Both the position numbers and the translations under genes were made by a program. From Mimachlamys varia (taxonomy: Eukaryota; Mollusca; Bivalvia; Pectinida; Pectinidae), in contig OX392529.1 in NCBI GenBank assembly GCA_947623455.1, positions 3,720,001-3,784,000 on the forward strand: a stretch of DNA of 64,000 nt, read 5' to 3'. Under the pieces are notes generated by a model. It ran no database searches and was not told the origin of the DNA. It saw nothing but the letters and a program-made list of their open reading frames with translations. Positions 1 through 12,521 of this stretch are shown piece after piece (the stretch's first letter is position 1; each line of letters begins with the position of its first letter).

Positions 1-459
1 TATTCCACTATACGTATACCAGAGTCAATGGGACAGGTCATTTTATTCCACTATACGTATACCAGAGTCAATGGGACAGGTCATTTTATTCCACTATACG
101 TATACCAGAGTCAATGGGACAGGTCATTCTATTCCACTATACGTATACCAGAGTCAATGGGACAGGTCATTTTATTCCACTATACGTATACCAGAGTCAA
201 TGGGACAGGTCATTCTATTCCACTATACGTATTCCAGAGTCAATGGGACAGGTCATTTTATTCCACTATACGTATACCAGAGTCAATGGGACAGGTCATT
301 TTATTCCACTATACGTATACCCGAGTCGATGGGACAGGTCATTCTATTCCACTATACGTATACCAGAGTCAATGGGACAGGTCATTTTATTCCACTATAC
401 GTATACCAGAGTCGATGGGACAGGTCATTCTATTCCACTATACGTATACCAGAGTCATT
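1..459. repeat. 43-bp minisatellite, about 10.6 copies, cut by the window edge
   Basis: Tandem copies of a 43-bp unit (TATTCCACTATACGTATACC, then about 23 more bases) with a few substitutions (AATGGG/GATGGG, TTTT/TTCT). Because 43 is one more than a multiple of three, all frames of the plus strand read the same 43-residue peptide repeat without stops. This explains the open frames here; I see no sign of a real gene. Confidence 0.95.
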
Positions 460-602
460 GTAACCTCAATCTCCTATTTCTATGTATTCTCTTGTTGGAG
501 ATGTGACTCTTTAAGGATGGGAAGGTCAGAAAACTCATTATTTACATGTATATGTCAGCCTTTTAGTAGTAACGTAGCACTTGGTATTCTACCGACCTCA
601 TT

Positions 603-1330
603 ACAATGACAATGTCTGGGTGTATTCTACCGACCTCAGCACATTGTCGACCTCATTACAATGACAATGTCTGGGTGTATTCTACCGACCTCAGCACAAT
701 GACAATGTCTGGGTGTATTCTACTGACCTCAGCACAATGACAATGTCTGTGTGTATTCTACTGACCCCAGCACAATGACAATGTCTGTGTGTATTCTACT
801 GACCTCAGCACAATGACAATGTCTGTGTGTATTCTACTGACCTCAGCACAATGACAATGTCTGTGTGTATTCTACTGACCCCAGCACAATGACAATGTCT
901 GTGTGTATTCTACTGACCTCAGCACAATGACAATGTCTGTGTGTATTCTACTGACCTCAGCACAATGACAATGTCTGTGTGTATTCTACTGACCTCAGCA
1001 CAATGACAATGTCTGTGTGTATTCTACTGACCTCAGCACAATGACAATGTCTGTGTGTATTCTACTGACCTCAGCACAATGACAATGTCTATGTGTATTC
1101 TACTGACCTCAGCACAATGACAATGTCTGTGTGTATTCTACTGACCTCAGCACAATGACAATGTCTGTGTGTATTCTACTGAACCCAGCATAATGACAAT
1201 GTCTGTGTGTATTCTACTGAACCCAGCATAATGACAATGTCTTTGTGTATTCTACTGACCTCAGCACAATGACAATGTCTGTGTGTATTCTACTGACCCA
1301 AGCACAAAGACAATGTCTGTGTGTATTCTG
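603..1330. repeat. 38-bp minisatellite, about 19 copies
   Basis: Unit GACAATGTCTGTGTGTATTC plus 18 bases ending in CAGCACAAT. The left copies are the most diverged (CTGGGTG, ACCGACC) and the right edge decays at 1300-1330. No coding exon was recognised next to it on either strand. Confidence 0.93.
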
Positions 1331-1936
1331 TCGATTTCTGTCTTTGAAGATTACAATGGTACCACGACCGACTTCAAAGCCTGTCAATTTTTACCGTTAT
1401 GGGATGATAAGATTATTTTGATGTACATCAAAGGGTTGAACCAATCTCCTTGCCTCACCAACAAAGTGGCACAAACTGAGCCTCAAAACCAGCAATGTCA
1501 TTCTCCCATCCTCATAGATCATTAATACATTATTCTAGTGTACATGTATGAAATGGTCAACAACTTTGTCACCACATCTGTAACCCCTTCCTAATACAGA
1601 CAACATAACAACCTCATCACAGATACATCTATAATGTCACATCATCTGGCTTTTAATTGTATAACATTTAACTATCGACTCCCTGTGTTACAAAGATGTA
1701 CTGATATCTGTGACCACACATTAAATACCCACACCACAATACTGTGCCCTCTCTGTACTCCAGCATCCTGTTCTAATTTACAGGTTGTCTCATTAATCTT
1801 TCAGATTTCGTATCATTGTATCCTGCTACCTAGCTAATAGTGACACTTCTTATGGACCTATGTCTTCTCTAGGGTCTGCTGTCTAGTATTCTACTTCAGT
1901 GATCATTACAGTGTCAGACTAAAGAAGAGACTTTTG
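1331..1936. other. Unique AT-rich sequence, no gene seen
   Basis: Single-copy sequence between two arrays. Short open frames of under 81 codons have no recognisable similarity and no supporting splice sites. It could be intron 1 of the leftward FAM102-family gene or intergenic. Confidence 0.5.
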
Positions 1937-3335
1937 TTTGGCCACCACTAATAGGTCATGTATATTGGCTGCCACTGTTGGGTCATGTTTTGGCTGCCAC
2001 TGATAGTTCATGTATTTGGGTGCCACTGTTGGATCATGTATATTGGCTGCCACTGTTGGGTCATGTTTTGGCTGCCACTGATAGTTCATGTATTGTGTCA
2101 CCACTGATGGGTCATGTATATTGGCTGCCACTGTTGGGTCATGTATATTGGCTGCCACTGTTGGGTCATGTATTTGGTCACCACTAATAGGTCATCAATT
2201 TGGTCACCACTGTTGGGTCATGTATTTGGTCACCACTGTTGGGTCATGTAGTTGGTCACCACTGATAGGTCATGTATTTGGTCACCACTGTTGGGTCATG
2301 TATTTGGTCACCACTGTTGGGTCAAGTGTTTTGTCAACACTGTTGGGTCATGTATTTGGTCACCACTGATGGGTCATGTATTTGGCCACAATTGCTGGGT
2401 CATGTATTTGGCCACAATTGTTGGGTCATGTATATTGGCTGCCACTGTTGGGTCATGTGTTTGGTCAACACTGTTGGGTCATGTATTTGGTCACCACTGA
2501 TGGGTCATGTATTTGACCACAATTGTTGGGTCATGTATATTGGCTGCCACTGTTGGGTCATGTATTTTGCCACCACTGTTGGGTCATGTATATTGGCTAC
2601 CACTGTTGGGTCATGTATATTGGCTGCCACTGTTGGGTCATGTGTTTGGTCAACACTGTTGGGTCATGTATATTGGCCACCACTGTTGGGTCATGTATAT
2701 TGGCCACCATTGTTGGGTCATGTATATTGGCTGCCACTGTTGGGTCATGTGTTTGGTCAACACTGTTGGGTCATGTATTTGGTCACCACTGATGGGTTAT
2801 GTATTTGACCACAATTGTTGGGTCATGTATTTGACCACAATTGTTGGGTCATGTATTTGGCCACCATTGATGGGTCATGTGTTTGGCCACAATTGTTGGG
2901 TCATGTATTTGGCCACCATTGATGGGTCATGTGTTTGGCCACAATTGTTGGGTCATGTATTTGACCACAATTGTTGGGTCATGTTTTCGCCACAATTGTT
3001 GGGTCATGTATTTGACCACAATTGTTGGGTCATGTATTTGGCCACCATTGATGGGTCATGTATTTGGCCACAATTGTTGGGTCATGTATTTGGCCACCAT
3101 TGATTGGTCATGTATTTGGCCACAATTGTTGGGTCATGTATTTGACCACAATTGTTGGGTCATGTATTTGGCCACCATTGATGGGTCATGTGTTTGGCCA
3201 CAATTGTTGGGTCATGTATTTGGCCACAATTGTTGGGTCATGTATTTGGCCACCATTGATGGGTCATGTATTTGACCACAATTGTTGGGTCATGTATTTG
3301 GCCACAATTGTTTGGTCATGTGTTTGGCTCAAGAT
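1937..3335. repeat. 26/27-bp minisatellite, about 52 copies in ordered subfamilies
   Basis: Unit TTGGGTCATGTATTTGGCCA plus CAATTG or variants. Left copies are mostly the ATTGGCTGCCACTG type (27 bp), the centre is the TTTGGTCACCACTG type, and the right third is TTTGGCCACAATTG (26 bp) alternating with CCACCATTGATGG. A decayed flank with GGGTCATGTG fragments continues to about 3510. The many open frames in this stretch are shadows of the periodicity. Confidence 0.94.
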
Positions 3336-3510
3336 TACAAAGTGGCCATGCCACTAGCCTTACACTACTTAAGGCCCATGTTTTTGGTCTATGACTAGTC
3401 ATGATCACATGTCTGGTTTAATTTAATGCTTACAACTGGACATGTGTTTGACCTTAGACTACCTATTACCAATGGGTCATGTGTTTTGCCTAAGACTACC
3501 AATGGGTCTC

Positions 3511-6500
3511 AGGCTACTTAGAGGTCTGTTGGACTACTAGTGAGAGTTATATATGACTAATACAAATGACTAACACTCTTTAGGGGCTACTGTTTGCCAG
3601 GTGTAAGCCTACAACAGCTGTCAAATTTACTGTTGATATAATTCACAAGACCTGCCTACTGCCGATGGCTCAATGACATACATGTAATTACATATTTCAG
3701 CTAAGGATTAATCATGACCCTCATATTAACATTTAAATTATTATCTTTTCATTTAACCATCATAATTTGGTTGACATGTAGTAATATACACAATCACACA
3801 AAGATTAAAAAGTGAGCAGTGTCTGTGCTCACTCTAGTCTGAAAAATGTTTTAGCAAAGTCACTAAAGACCATTTTTCTCTTTTAGCGAATTAAAAGAAT
3901 TTCCTTTAGCAACTTTTACTCAGTAGTAGAGTCAAAATGCAAGTGTATTAATATAAGTTCTGATGTATTTAACATACCATTCATTGAATTTGGATAAATT
4001 CTGATTATACATTAATAGGGAGTCAGTGTTCATGAAAATGGTTTATTCAACACAAATTCCATTATCACAAGAAGCTAAAGGCATATATTTTCTTTTAGCA
4101 AATAACTATTTCATTTCGTTAATAACGAAAATGCTAATGGCTAGAGTAAGCACAGGGTATACATATTCAACTCAATACATCACAGCATGTTACACACTAT
4201 TAGTTCTACTTCCATGGTTGTTGTATCACATCATTACACAAATGCTATACACAATGTACGTTATATCAAATATAACGTGTACCAAATAGTACGTTCTTTG
4301 ATTTTATATGGCAGCCCGTCCTCACCTCAGCCTTTTACACTGAATATGTAAAGTTCAAAAGAGCTTAGTCATATTAGTGAGTACAATGTCGTAGCTCACA
4401 CTGGTCTCACATTTTTATTTTCAACACCAAGGTGTTCCCACAGGTGATAAATATTTGTAACACATTGATGCAAAATGTTCATAACACCTAGCCATGTGAC
4501 GTTTAATCTGATAGTGAGTTAATTATATAATGATTATATATGGTAAAGTAGTGTAATAAAAGGGTATGGTGGCATTATAGAATAAGCTTACACATTTTAA
4601 TTAGGAAGTGCTTTACCATATATATATAGGATGGCTTAATAAACATTTGCCATCCATCCATTAAGTAGTTTAATTTAAATTCTACAGTCATTATAGAAAA
4701 AAAGGAACATTTTTTTCTAAAATGTCTTATTAAAGGTTATAGATAAGAATCCTTTACCAGGATCTAAAGAGATTATTAAAGAAATAATTCTTTCAACTAT
4801 TGCTTTTTTATTTAGTAATGACTGATAAATCAGAATGATGTAAGTTTTATTTTCATTTTTGATAACAAAATGTATGTACATATCGGGTACAGAAGATATC
4901 CCTCGCTCCTGGACAGGAATGTTGTGTTATCAGATTACAATGTAAATACTGAGTATATACTCTATAATACATGTCATGGTGTGACCTGTCTGCAGCCTCA
5001 ACATCTACTACAGGTATATCACTCCATCGGAGGTCACAGGGGGCATACCTTTATCAAACCAGATCTGCTCTAATTGATAGACATGACTCCACATCACACC
5101 ACCACCACATCATCATTGTGATCCTACTGATGTTCCAAGGCTCTAGGCTGCCTCCCAATCCTTAACCACCACAACCAGGTCATTTAACAGTTCCTACCTA
5201 TAGATTTATAGTTCTATGTCCATTATGCTTTCTTCAAACCTGGTAATGAGTTTCCCACGGAATATACCCACCATATCCTCCTGATATAATTACTTGCCAA
5301 CTCAGCATATTTAGGAGAGCGACTCACGATTAAGGACCTGTACTTCTGTTTCATTTGAAAATTCCTAAATTCAAGCGATCAAAATTATATGAGTCTAAAC
5401 AATTTTTTTGTGACTGGTGAGAGTATCAGTTTTGTTTGGGAATCAGGTGAAAAGAGTAAATCTGCTATACATAATGGTATCCGTGCACCGATAACCTCTG
5501 GTTCAGTTTCCCACACTTGAATGTATGTGTAAATTACAATGCGCAGGTTTAAACTGTTTCATGTTTAAACTCCTCTACAGCCAACGCTTGATTTAAATGT
5601 AGACATCTAACCCAATATCCTGGTCTGTCTGTTAGTAACCCTCCGACTACACCACTAACGGGTGGTTGTGCTAATATTTACAAGATCCTTATCATGTTCG
5701 TTTCTTTTCGTAGAGATTAGTGTTTCTTGATATGAACAGTTTTACATGTATGTACTGGGAACTAGCGAACAACATGTACCTTAGATATGTGTCCTGTAAA
5801 CTTATCACAGAGCTCCTATCAGTCTACATCCTCATACCATCATTATCATCAATTGATCGACTATCACACAGCCACAGGCGTTACATTTCAAAAGAATGTT
5901 CAGCAGGTTGTCTACTCCAAGAACCCTTAAAGAAGAAATAATGTGAATAATGTGTCTGAGAAAGGCCTGAATGAACCAGTACACATCTTCATGTACCAGT
6001 AATAATTACACTACCATTCCAAAAGCACCTCGTTGAACCAGCTGCTTATTTTAATACGATTTTGAAATAATTGTTTACAGCAGATTGAAGTTAAAAATCT
6101 GATCATGATCAATACACCACAAAAAGCAGACTGATGATCCTCTGCGGTCAAAATGTAGTGACATGTACGTATACGTGTTTATAATGTTTACCCCAATACA
6201 CAGTGGGGTCGGTATTATTGGAGTCAGTGGGTGTATTTTAGACAGAGGACTTGGAATCAATGTTCAGTTCAATAACAATTCCTTACAAATTAAACTAATG
6301 GAGCCAACCAACCTGAAACTCAGTCAGCCAAATTTAAAGCTGCTTACTTGGAATAGTAACGTAACTCCCAGTCATTATAATTGGACTATCCAACAGTTAA
6401 ACACACAGCCTAGTATAATGATTATCACTATTGTACCTACATGTACTACCTCTAGTGTGTAAATATACGTAGATGATAATTAATTACAGAAGCAATTTAT

Positions 6501-6660
6501 TAATATAGCATTAATGGAAAACTAGAAAGGATTAACTGTCCATGATTTTTACAATTTTAAAGTGAACATAAATTACAGAAAAAGATCCACTTTTATAAAT
6601 GTGGAAATCTATTTCGATATCATTGCACTGGAGAAGGTGAAGACTGTTGTCAGAAGCTTT
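3511..6660. other. Unique AT-rich sequence, no gene recognised
   Basis: About 3.1 kb of single-copy sequence. The longest open frame (6163-6462, plus, 99 codons) has no recognisable domain. I found no FAM102-family exon on the minus strand by eye. Probably intronic or intergenic. Confidence 0.45.
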
Positions 6661-6912
6661 CTCCCTCCTCCCCAACCTTGTTACCGTTATATTGTAACCT
6701 ACAGTTGGACTGCCCCAACCCCACAAGCCCATGTTTACATGTCGGTACTCCTCCCCAACCTTGTTACCGTTATATTGTAACCTACAGTTGGACTGCCCCA
6801 ATCCCACAAGCCCATGTTTACATGTCGGTACTCCTCCCCAACCTTGTTACCTTTATATTGTAACCTACAGTCGGACTGCACCAACCCCACAAGCCCATGT
6901 TTACATGTCAGT
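6661..6912. repeat. 83-bp tandem repeat, 3 copies
   Basis: Three copies with starts of CCCAACCTTGTTACC at 6671, 6754 and 6837, an exact period of 83. Each copy contains GTAACCTACAGTTGGACTGC, which looks like a 3' splice acceptor, and ends in GTTTACATGTCGGTA. No exon was recognised downstream. Confidence 0.9.
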
Positions 6913-7224
6913 AATTGGCCGGACACCATGTAAACACACCAGTGGTAGCCAGAAGACTGAGTGTATTTGTTTGTCACACTGTCTGATAGACAACTTTATC
7001 ACAGTTTTTATCCTACAGCCACAGTTTTGATTTTATCTCATTGCCACGATAACATTTACATTAAACAAATTCTGTTTTCTATCCCAATCTTATTAAACAT
7101 TTACAGATACAAATACACGAGAAAGCCCTCAGGCCAAGATTTTACTTAACTAAGTTGTAAGTAATCAGAAATCAATTGACAACAATCAGCCAATCTTATT
7201 TCTCCTCCTGGCTGATATTTTAAA

Positions 7225-7655
7225 TCTAGCATTGTGATTCAATAGTTAATATAAATGTCCAGAATAACTTTAATTTCAGCTTTGTGATTCAATAAGTAAT
7301 AAAGACGTCCAGAATAACTTTAATTTCAGCTTTGTGATTCAATAAGTAATAAAGATGTCCAGAATAACTTTAATTTCAGCTTTGTGATTCAATAAGTAAT
7401 AAAGATGTCCAGAATAACTTTAATTTCAGCTTTGTGATTCAATAAGTAATAAAGATGTCCAGAATAACTTTAATTTCAGCTTTGTGATTCAATAAGTAAT
7501 AAAGATGTCCAGAATAACTTTAATTTCAGCTTTGTGATTCAATAAGTAATAAAGATGTCCAGAATAACTTTAATTTCAGCTTTGTGATTCAATAAGTAAT
7601 AAAGATGTCCAGAATAACTTTGATTCTAGCTTTGTGATTGGATAAATGTCCAGAA
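7225..7655. repeat. 50-bp minisatellite, about 8.5 copies
   Basis: Unit CAGCTTTGTGATTCAATAAG plus 30 bases (TAATAAAGATGTCCAGAATAACTTTAATTT split at that point), exact 50-bp period at 7271, 7321 and onward. The inner copies are almost identical; the first and last are diverged (TCTAGC in place of TTCAGC). Confidence 0.93.
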
Positions 7656-7970
7656 TGATACCAGGGTAAATAATATGTGGAAAGTTTAAAACCTCACACA
7701 TATCAACTTCATACCTCAATAATCAACAGGTCAATGGTATCACTAAATCTTCTAGATTGCTGATTAAAGTACATTTGTGTTCTATAATTTATACATGTTC
7801 ATTGTTATTTGGCAGGCATAATGAAACTGCTTTGTTCTAGTTCAACATCATGACATTCATGTTTAAAGACAGATTCAAAATGTTGATGACATACATATAT
7901 ATAGCCACTGTGGACTGTACATGTACTGTACGTAGACTAATGAATGTGATTTTGGCGTACTGGGTAATAT

Positions 7971-8330
7971 ACCTGCCTGTCCCTAACCCATTCGTCCCTA
8001 CCCTGCCCCTAACATACGGCCCTACAGCTGATGTTATCAAATGTCCTTGCGGCTGCCCCCAGCCCTTACTACTGAATGAGGTTATATATAGCCTACCTGT
8101 ATCCCTCCTAAGCTCTCTGAACCCCTAGCTCCCCCCCACCCCCTACTCTGTCAGAGCTATCTCCAAATGAGTCCCACTACTATCCCCTTCCCTAGCCTCC
8201 TACCCCCTCCTACACCTCCTCTGTCCACTGAATGAGGTGATGTCACATTACCATCCCCTTCCTTACCCCTCTACTGATCCCCTTCCCCAGCCCCCCTTAA
8301 CAGTCCACTGAATGACATTATGTCCCCATG
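7971..8330. repeat. C-rich pyrimidine tract with degenerate CACTGAATGA repeat
   Basis: Strongly C/T-biased plus strand with runs such as CCCCCCCACCCCC (around 8130) and CCCCTTCCCCAGCCCCCC (around 8280). A degenerate motif (ACTGAATGAGGTTAT, CCACTGAATGAGGTGATGTC, CCACTGAATGACATTATGTC) recurs at irregular spacing. The minus strand has several G-runs and could form a G-quadruplex. No gene was seen. Confidence 0.5.
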
Positions 8331-9529
8331 TAGACCTCCTCAGGATATATCCAGTTGTCTTTGATAACTGGGAATCAATGAAGTTCCTGCATTATTGATA
8401 CCAGTTTGTTCCCTAAGGAAAGACAGCTTCTGTGTGTCATAGTAAGGCTAAAAAATAACAAACTATATACTGTATATGTACACAGACTACCACAGGTAGA
8501 AAAGAATTTCTAACAATTAAATTGTACTCAGGATTTTGTGGTCAGCTAGTGTATCTCACGATCTGTATCAGGCTACCCTTGATTTACAGTGAAGGTCAAG
8601 ATAGTTTGATTATCTGGCCATATTTCCACTACCTCTTTTACATAATCCTTACACTGTACTCCTTTATCTTTTGTCAATATTAACATTGAGAAACAAAAAT
8701 GTATACACCACATTCATATTTATCCCGTGATAATTATCACATACAGGTTCAGGTCTAATCAAATTATCCTACAATACATGTTGATAAAGATAATCAGGTA
8801 CTGCAAAATATTTTAAAATTTCTAACATTTCAAGTTTGATGTTCATTGAAAATATCAGGAATTTTTCGACAATAACATCTGGCAATATATAGGCCCCTTT
8901 CCCCTTGAAAAATTTGACCACCAGTATAAGTCCCATTTGTCTTCATGAAACTCACAATTGGAAGGTATAGTAAATTTGATTGGAAATTTTTTGGGGAAAT
9001 GGTGCAATTTTACTATTTGAAAAAATACTATTTCTATGGACTCTGGACTCAGGGAAAGTTCCAGGAAAAATTCCCGGGTAATATTAGCTGTGAGCAACTT
9101 ATTTTCAATGTTTTCGAGGTAAGAGTGTAAGGACCATAAGAAATCACTAGACTGTGGATCAGCTGGTACTTGAACTAAGTATCTAACCACTTAATGACAA
9201 ATACATACAGCACAAGATCTGTAAGCTGTGTAAGAGCAGCATTTTTCTGTCTACCCACACTCTTCATACTGAATTCCATTGTCCAGGCAGATCTGTGACT
9301 TTCTGTGTGAATTTATCCCTTTTATTCCCACATAGAATTTCTAACTTAAATGTATTATAACCACAATCTTGGTTCCTAAGCAGTACACAGACAACAGTGA
9401 TAGCCTACACCTTGTGAAACTGGTCCAACAGGTTACAGTGCTTTACAGTGTTACTGTGGTGTTATGTTAAGTATAGGGTATGATGTGTCACTCTACAGGA
9501 ATTGATAGCATGTGGTTCCTTTATACATA
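8331..9529. other. Unique sequence; one unrecognised minus-strand open frame
   Basis: Single-copy AT-rich DNA. A 111-codon minus-strand open frame (8855-9190) is longer than its neighbours, but I recognise no domain, splice context or family. It overlaps a 61-codon frame on the other strand. A decayed repeat or chance frame is more likely than a gene. Confidence 0.3.
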
Positions 9530-10821
9530 ACAAGAGGCCAAATGGGCCTGCATCGCTCACCTGGTATTAATTTCTGACTCGTTTAAAGGTTTTAACAGAT
9601 TTGACCCCTGTGACCTTGAATATAAGTCAAGGTCATTTCTTTTCACAAACTTTGTCGGGCTTCATCCAAGGAACCTTTCAGCCAAATATCAAGCTTCTAG
9701 GGCTTTTGGTATTTCAGAAGAAGTCGTTTAAAGGTTTTAACAGATTTGACCCCTGTGACCTTGAATATAGGTCAAGGTCATTTCTTTTCGCAAACTTTGT
9801 CGGGCTTCATCCAAGGAACCTTTCAGCCAAATATCATGCTTCCAGGGGTTTTGGTATTTCAGAAGAAGTCGTTCGAAGGTTTTGACAGATTTGACCCCTG
9901 TGACCTTGAATATAAGTCAAGGTCATTTCTTTTCACAAACTTTGTCGGGCTTCATCCAAGAAACATTTCAGCCAAATATCAAGCTTTTTGGGCTTTTGGT
10001 ATCTCAAAAGAAGTCGTTTAAAGGTTTTAACAGATTTGACCCCTGTGACCTTGAATATAGCTCAAGGTCATTTCTTTACGCAAACTTTGTCGGGCTTCAT
10101 CTAAGGAACCTTTCAGCCAAATGTCATGCTTCCAGGGCTTTTGGTATGTCAGAAAAAGTCGTTCAAAGATTTTAACATATTTGACCCCTGTGACCTTGAA
10201 TATAGGTCAAGGTCATTTCTTTTTGCAAACTTTGTCAGGCTTCATCCAATGAACATTTCAGCCAAATATCATGCTTCTAGGGCTTTTGGTATTTCAGAAG
10301 AAGTCGTTTGAAAGTTTTAACAGATTTGACCCTTGTGACCTTGAATATAAGTCAAGGTCATTTTTTTTCGCAAACTTTATTGGGCTTCATCCAAGGAACC
10401 TTTCAGCCAAATGCCATGTTTGTAGGGCTTTTGGTATTTCAGAAGAAGTCGTTTAAAGGTTAAAATAAATTTAACCTCACTGTGACCTTGAATATTGGTC
10501 AAGGTCATTTTTTTTCGCAAACTTTATTTAGCTTCATCCAAGGAAGCTACTGGTCAAATATGAAGTCTCTATGCCTGACGGCATTTTAGAAGAAGTTGTT
10601 TGAAGGTTTCGACATTTTTGACCCCTGTGATTTTTTTTCGCAAACTTTGTTCAGCTCCTTCCAAGAAATCTACCAGCCAAATTTCATGTCACTGGGCCTT
10701 TCAGTATTTTAGAAGAAGTCGTTTAAAGGAAAAAGTTGACGGACGCAGGACGGACGGACGGACGACGGACGCTGCACCATCACATAAGCTCACTTGGCCC
10801 TTCGGGCCAGGTGAGCTAAAA
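9530..10821. mobile_element. Mollusc-type interspersed element with internal 145-bp repeats and terminal hairpin
   Basis: Begins ACAAGAGGCC-AAATGGGCCT and ends with a GAC/GACGG-rich stretch, a hairpin and GCTAAAAA. The interior is seven to eight diverged copies of a 145-bp unit: 'GACCCCTGTGACCTTGAA' starts near 9606, 9751, 9896, 10041, 10186 and 10331. No transposase is present, so it would be non-autonomous. Family assignment rests on resemblance to repeats common in bivalve genomes (recall, not a search). The open frames inside it are shadows of the repeat. Confidence 0.75.
10787..10817. repeat. Terminal hairpin of the 1.3-kb element
   Basis: Arms AGCTCACTTGGCCC (10787-10800) and GGGCCAGGTGAGCT (10804-10817) pair over 14 bp with one G-T wobble around the loop TTC. 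The hairpin is followed directly by AAAAA. A 3'-terminal hairpin is known from Helitron-type elements, but the TC start and a convincing CTRR terminus are not clear here. Confidence 0.85.
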
Positions 10822-12430
10822 ACAGTACTACTGTATGAATCTTCTTACCACATTATATGGCACATACAAAATTTCTCTGAACAATCATGATCAGTAACAA
10901 ACTTGTAAAAAAAAATTATATAACACAGTGGCCATATAATCACAACACCTTGGCTTTAAATAATATCAACAAATCTAAAACACCACATTCAGTGCAGGGA
11001 AAATCATAGAATTTGAAATCAATGGGCCATTTTTATTTTTAATCAATATCAAAAGTCAAAAGAACCATTTTCCTGTAAAATTAGAAGAAAACTGATTGAG
11101 TTGACATTTTCAGTTGCCCTGGACTTTAATTTCCTTGCTGAGATTTGGGAAACATATTTTAGTCACAGACTTATCCTTTTCCCAAGAGACTCTACAACTT
11201 TTTATGAGAGCCTCTATATATAAAATTATGTCAATTTAAATGGAACTTTATCTAAATTATTAAAAAAGACCAGTTGCCATTTTTTTTTTCAAACTGGCTG
11301 CTTAATTGTTTCTGTTTTAATAACCTACATGATGACAATGTACAATGAATTTGAATTAGACCATACATAATTTGTATAGTACAAATGTAGCTTTCACTGG
11401 ACTCTTCATAAAGTGGAAGTTTTAGAACCATATTTGACACAGAAGATGCCTATATATATGCCACTATTAATCCATGAACTAGACAACACATGCACGTTAC
11501 CCTATGATTCAAATTTGACACCATCGTTTTATTTTTTACCATTACTGTTTAACATGTTTAAGAAGACTACATGTACATCTGTACAAAGAGAACATTTCCA
11601 TCATCCAAGGTACATAATGTATAAGGCTGCATGGTTATATATATACCAATTGGTTTCTACACTTCTTCTGCATTTTTTTGCATCATAAATTTATCTAAGA
11701 CAAGTAATTATGATACTATAGCTACATGTAGCTAATTATTATTGTTGCGATATATACCGGGTTGTACATGTGCTTTGATATATAAAGTGTAAGTTCCCTG
11801 CAAAGAGCTAAATTCCTTTCCGACATCTCGCTCTTCCTCTCAAACATGCAATAATATGGTAGTGCACACCAGCAATTTCAATTAACTCTGTCCATTATTG
11901 GAACACTTAATGCAGCGACTCAGTGCGCCTAAATTAGATGTTCTGTATCAGCACTGCAGCATCATCAACTGTCAGAAGTGTTGAACCAGCACACTAGGAC
12001 CACCTATACCGATTAACATTACAGAACAGTAATTCAGCTGAAGAAAATACCTGTATGTATTCTGGGACTGGAAACCACAAACCAAATTTCTTTCAGTTTG
12101 TTTCTTTCAACAGTTAAATAGAGAAACATTTTTATTCATTCAATAAATTCTATTTTTTTGCTAACTTATGAAATCGTTATAGCAAAATGTGTTCCAACAC
12201 ACTCGCATGTAAAATCAAGAATCATGCACAGCTCTACAAATGATTTCAAATTGGAAGGTGAACATGGTGAACAATATTTATAGTGAAACAATATAATTAG
12301 TTACATGTACAAATGAACATGATCCAAATGTATGGAAGCTTAGGGGCAGATGAAGAACCATCTTTATGTAATGGGAAGAAAAGAGATCGATATATAGTAG
12401 TGTATAGTGTGGTTCCAATAGGAATCAAAC
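10822..12430. other. Unique AT-rich sequence, no gene seen
   Basis: No recognisable exon, RNA gene or array. Short open frames (for example 11413-11688, plus) lack any family resemblance. Confidence 0.45.
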
Positions 12431-12507
12431 CACAGGCACTAGCCTCACCTTTTAAACACCTATTATATTATATTATAGGTGTTTGACAGACGAGGCTAGT
12501 GCCTGTG
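12431..12507. repeat. 77-bp two-tier palindrome
   Basis: The outer arms CACAGGCACTAGCCTC (12431-12446) and GAGGCTAGTGCCTGTG (12492-12507) are perfect 16-bp inverted repeats. Between them an inner palindrome, AAACACCTATTATA ... TATAGGTGTTT (12454-12484), folds on itself. The structure looks like a small foldback element or MITE remnant ending a few bases before the hAT-like element's target duplication. Confidence 0.85.
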
Positions 12508-12521
12508 ATCAAACCAGCTAT

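Noticed and set aside
8855..9190. 111-codon minus-strand frame as a real exon
   Set aside because: No family resemblance, no convincing splice sites or neighbours, and another frame is open on the opposite strand.
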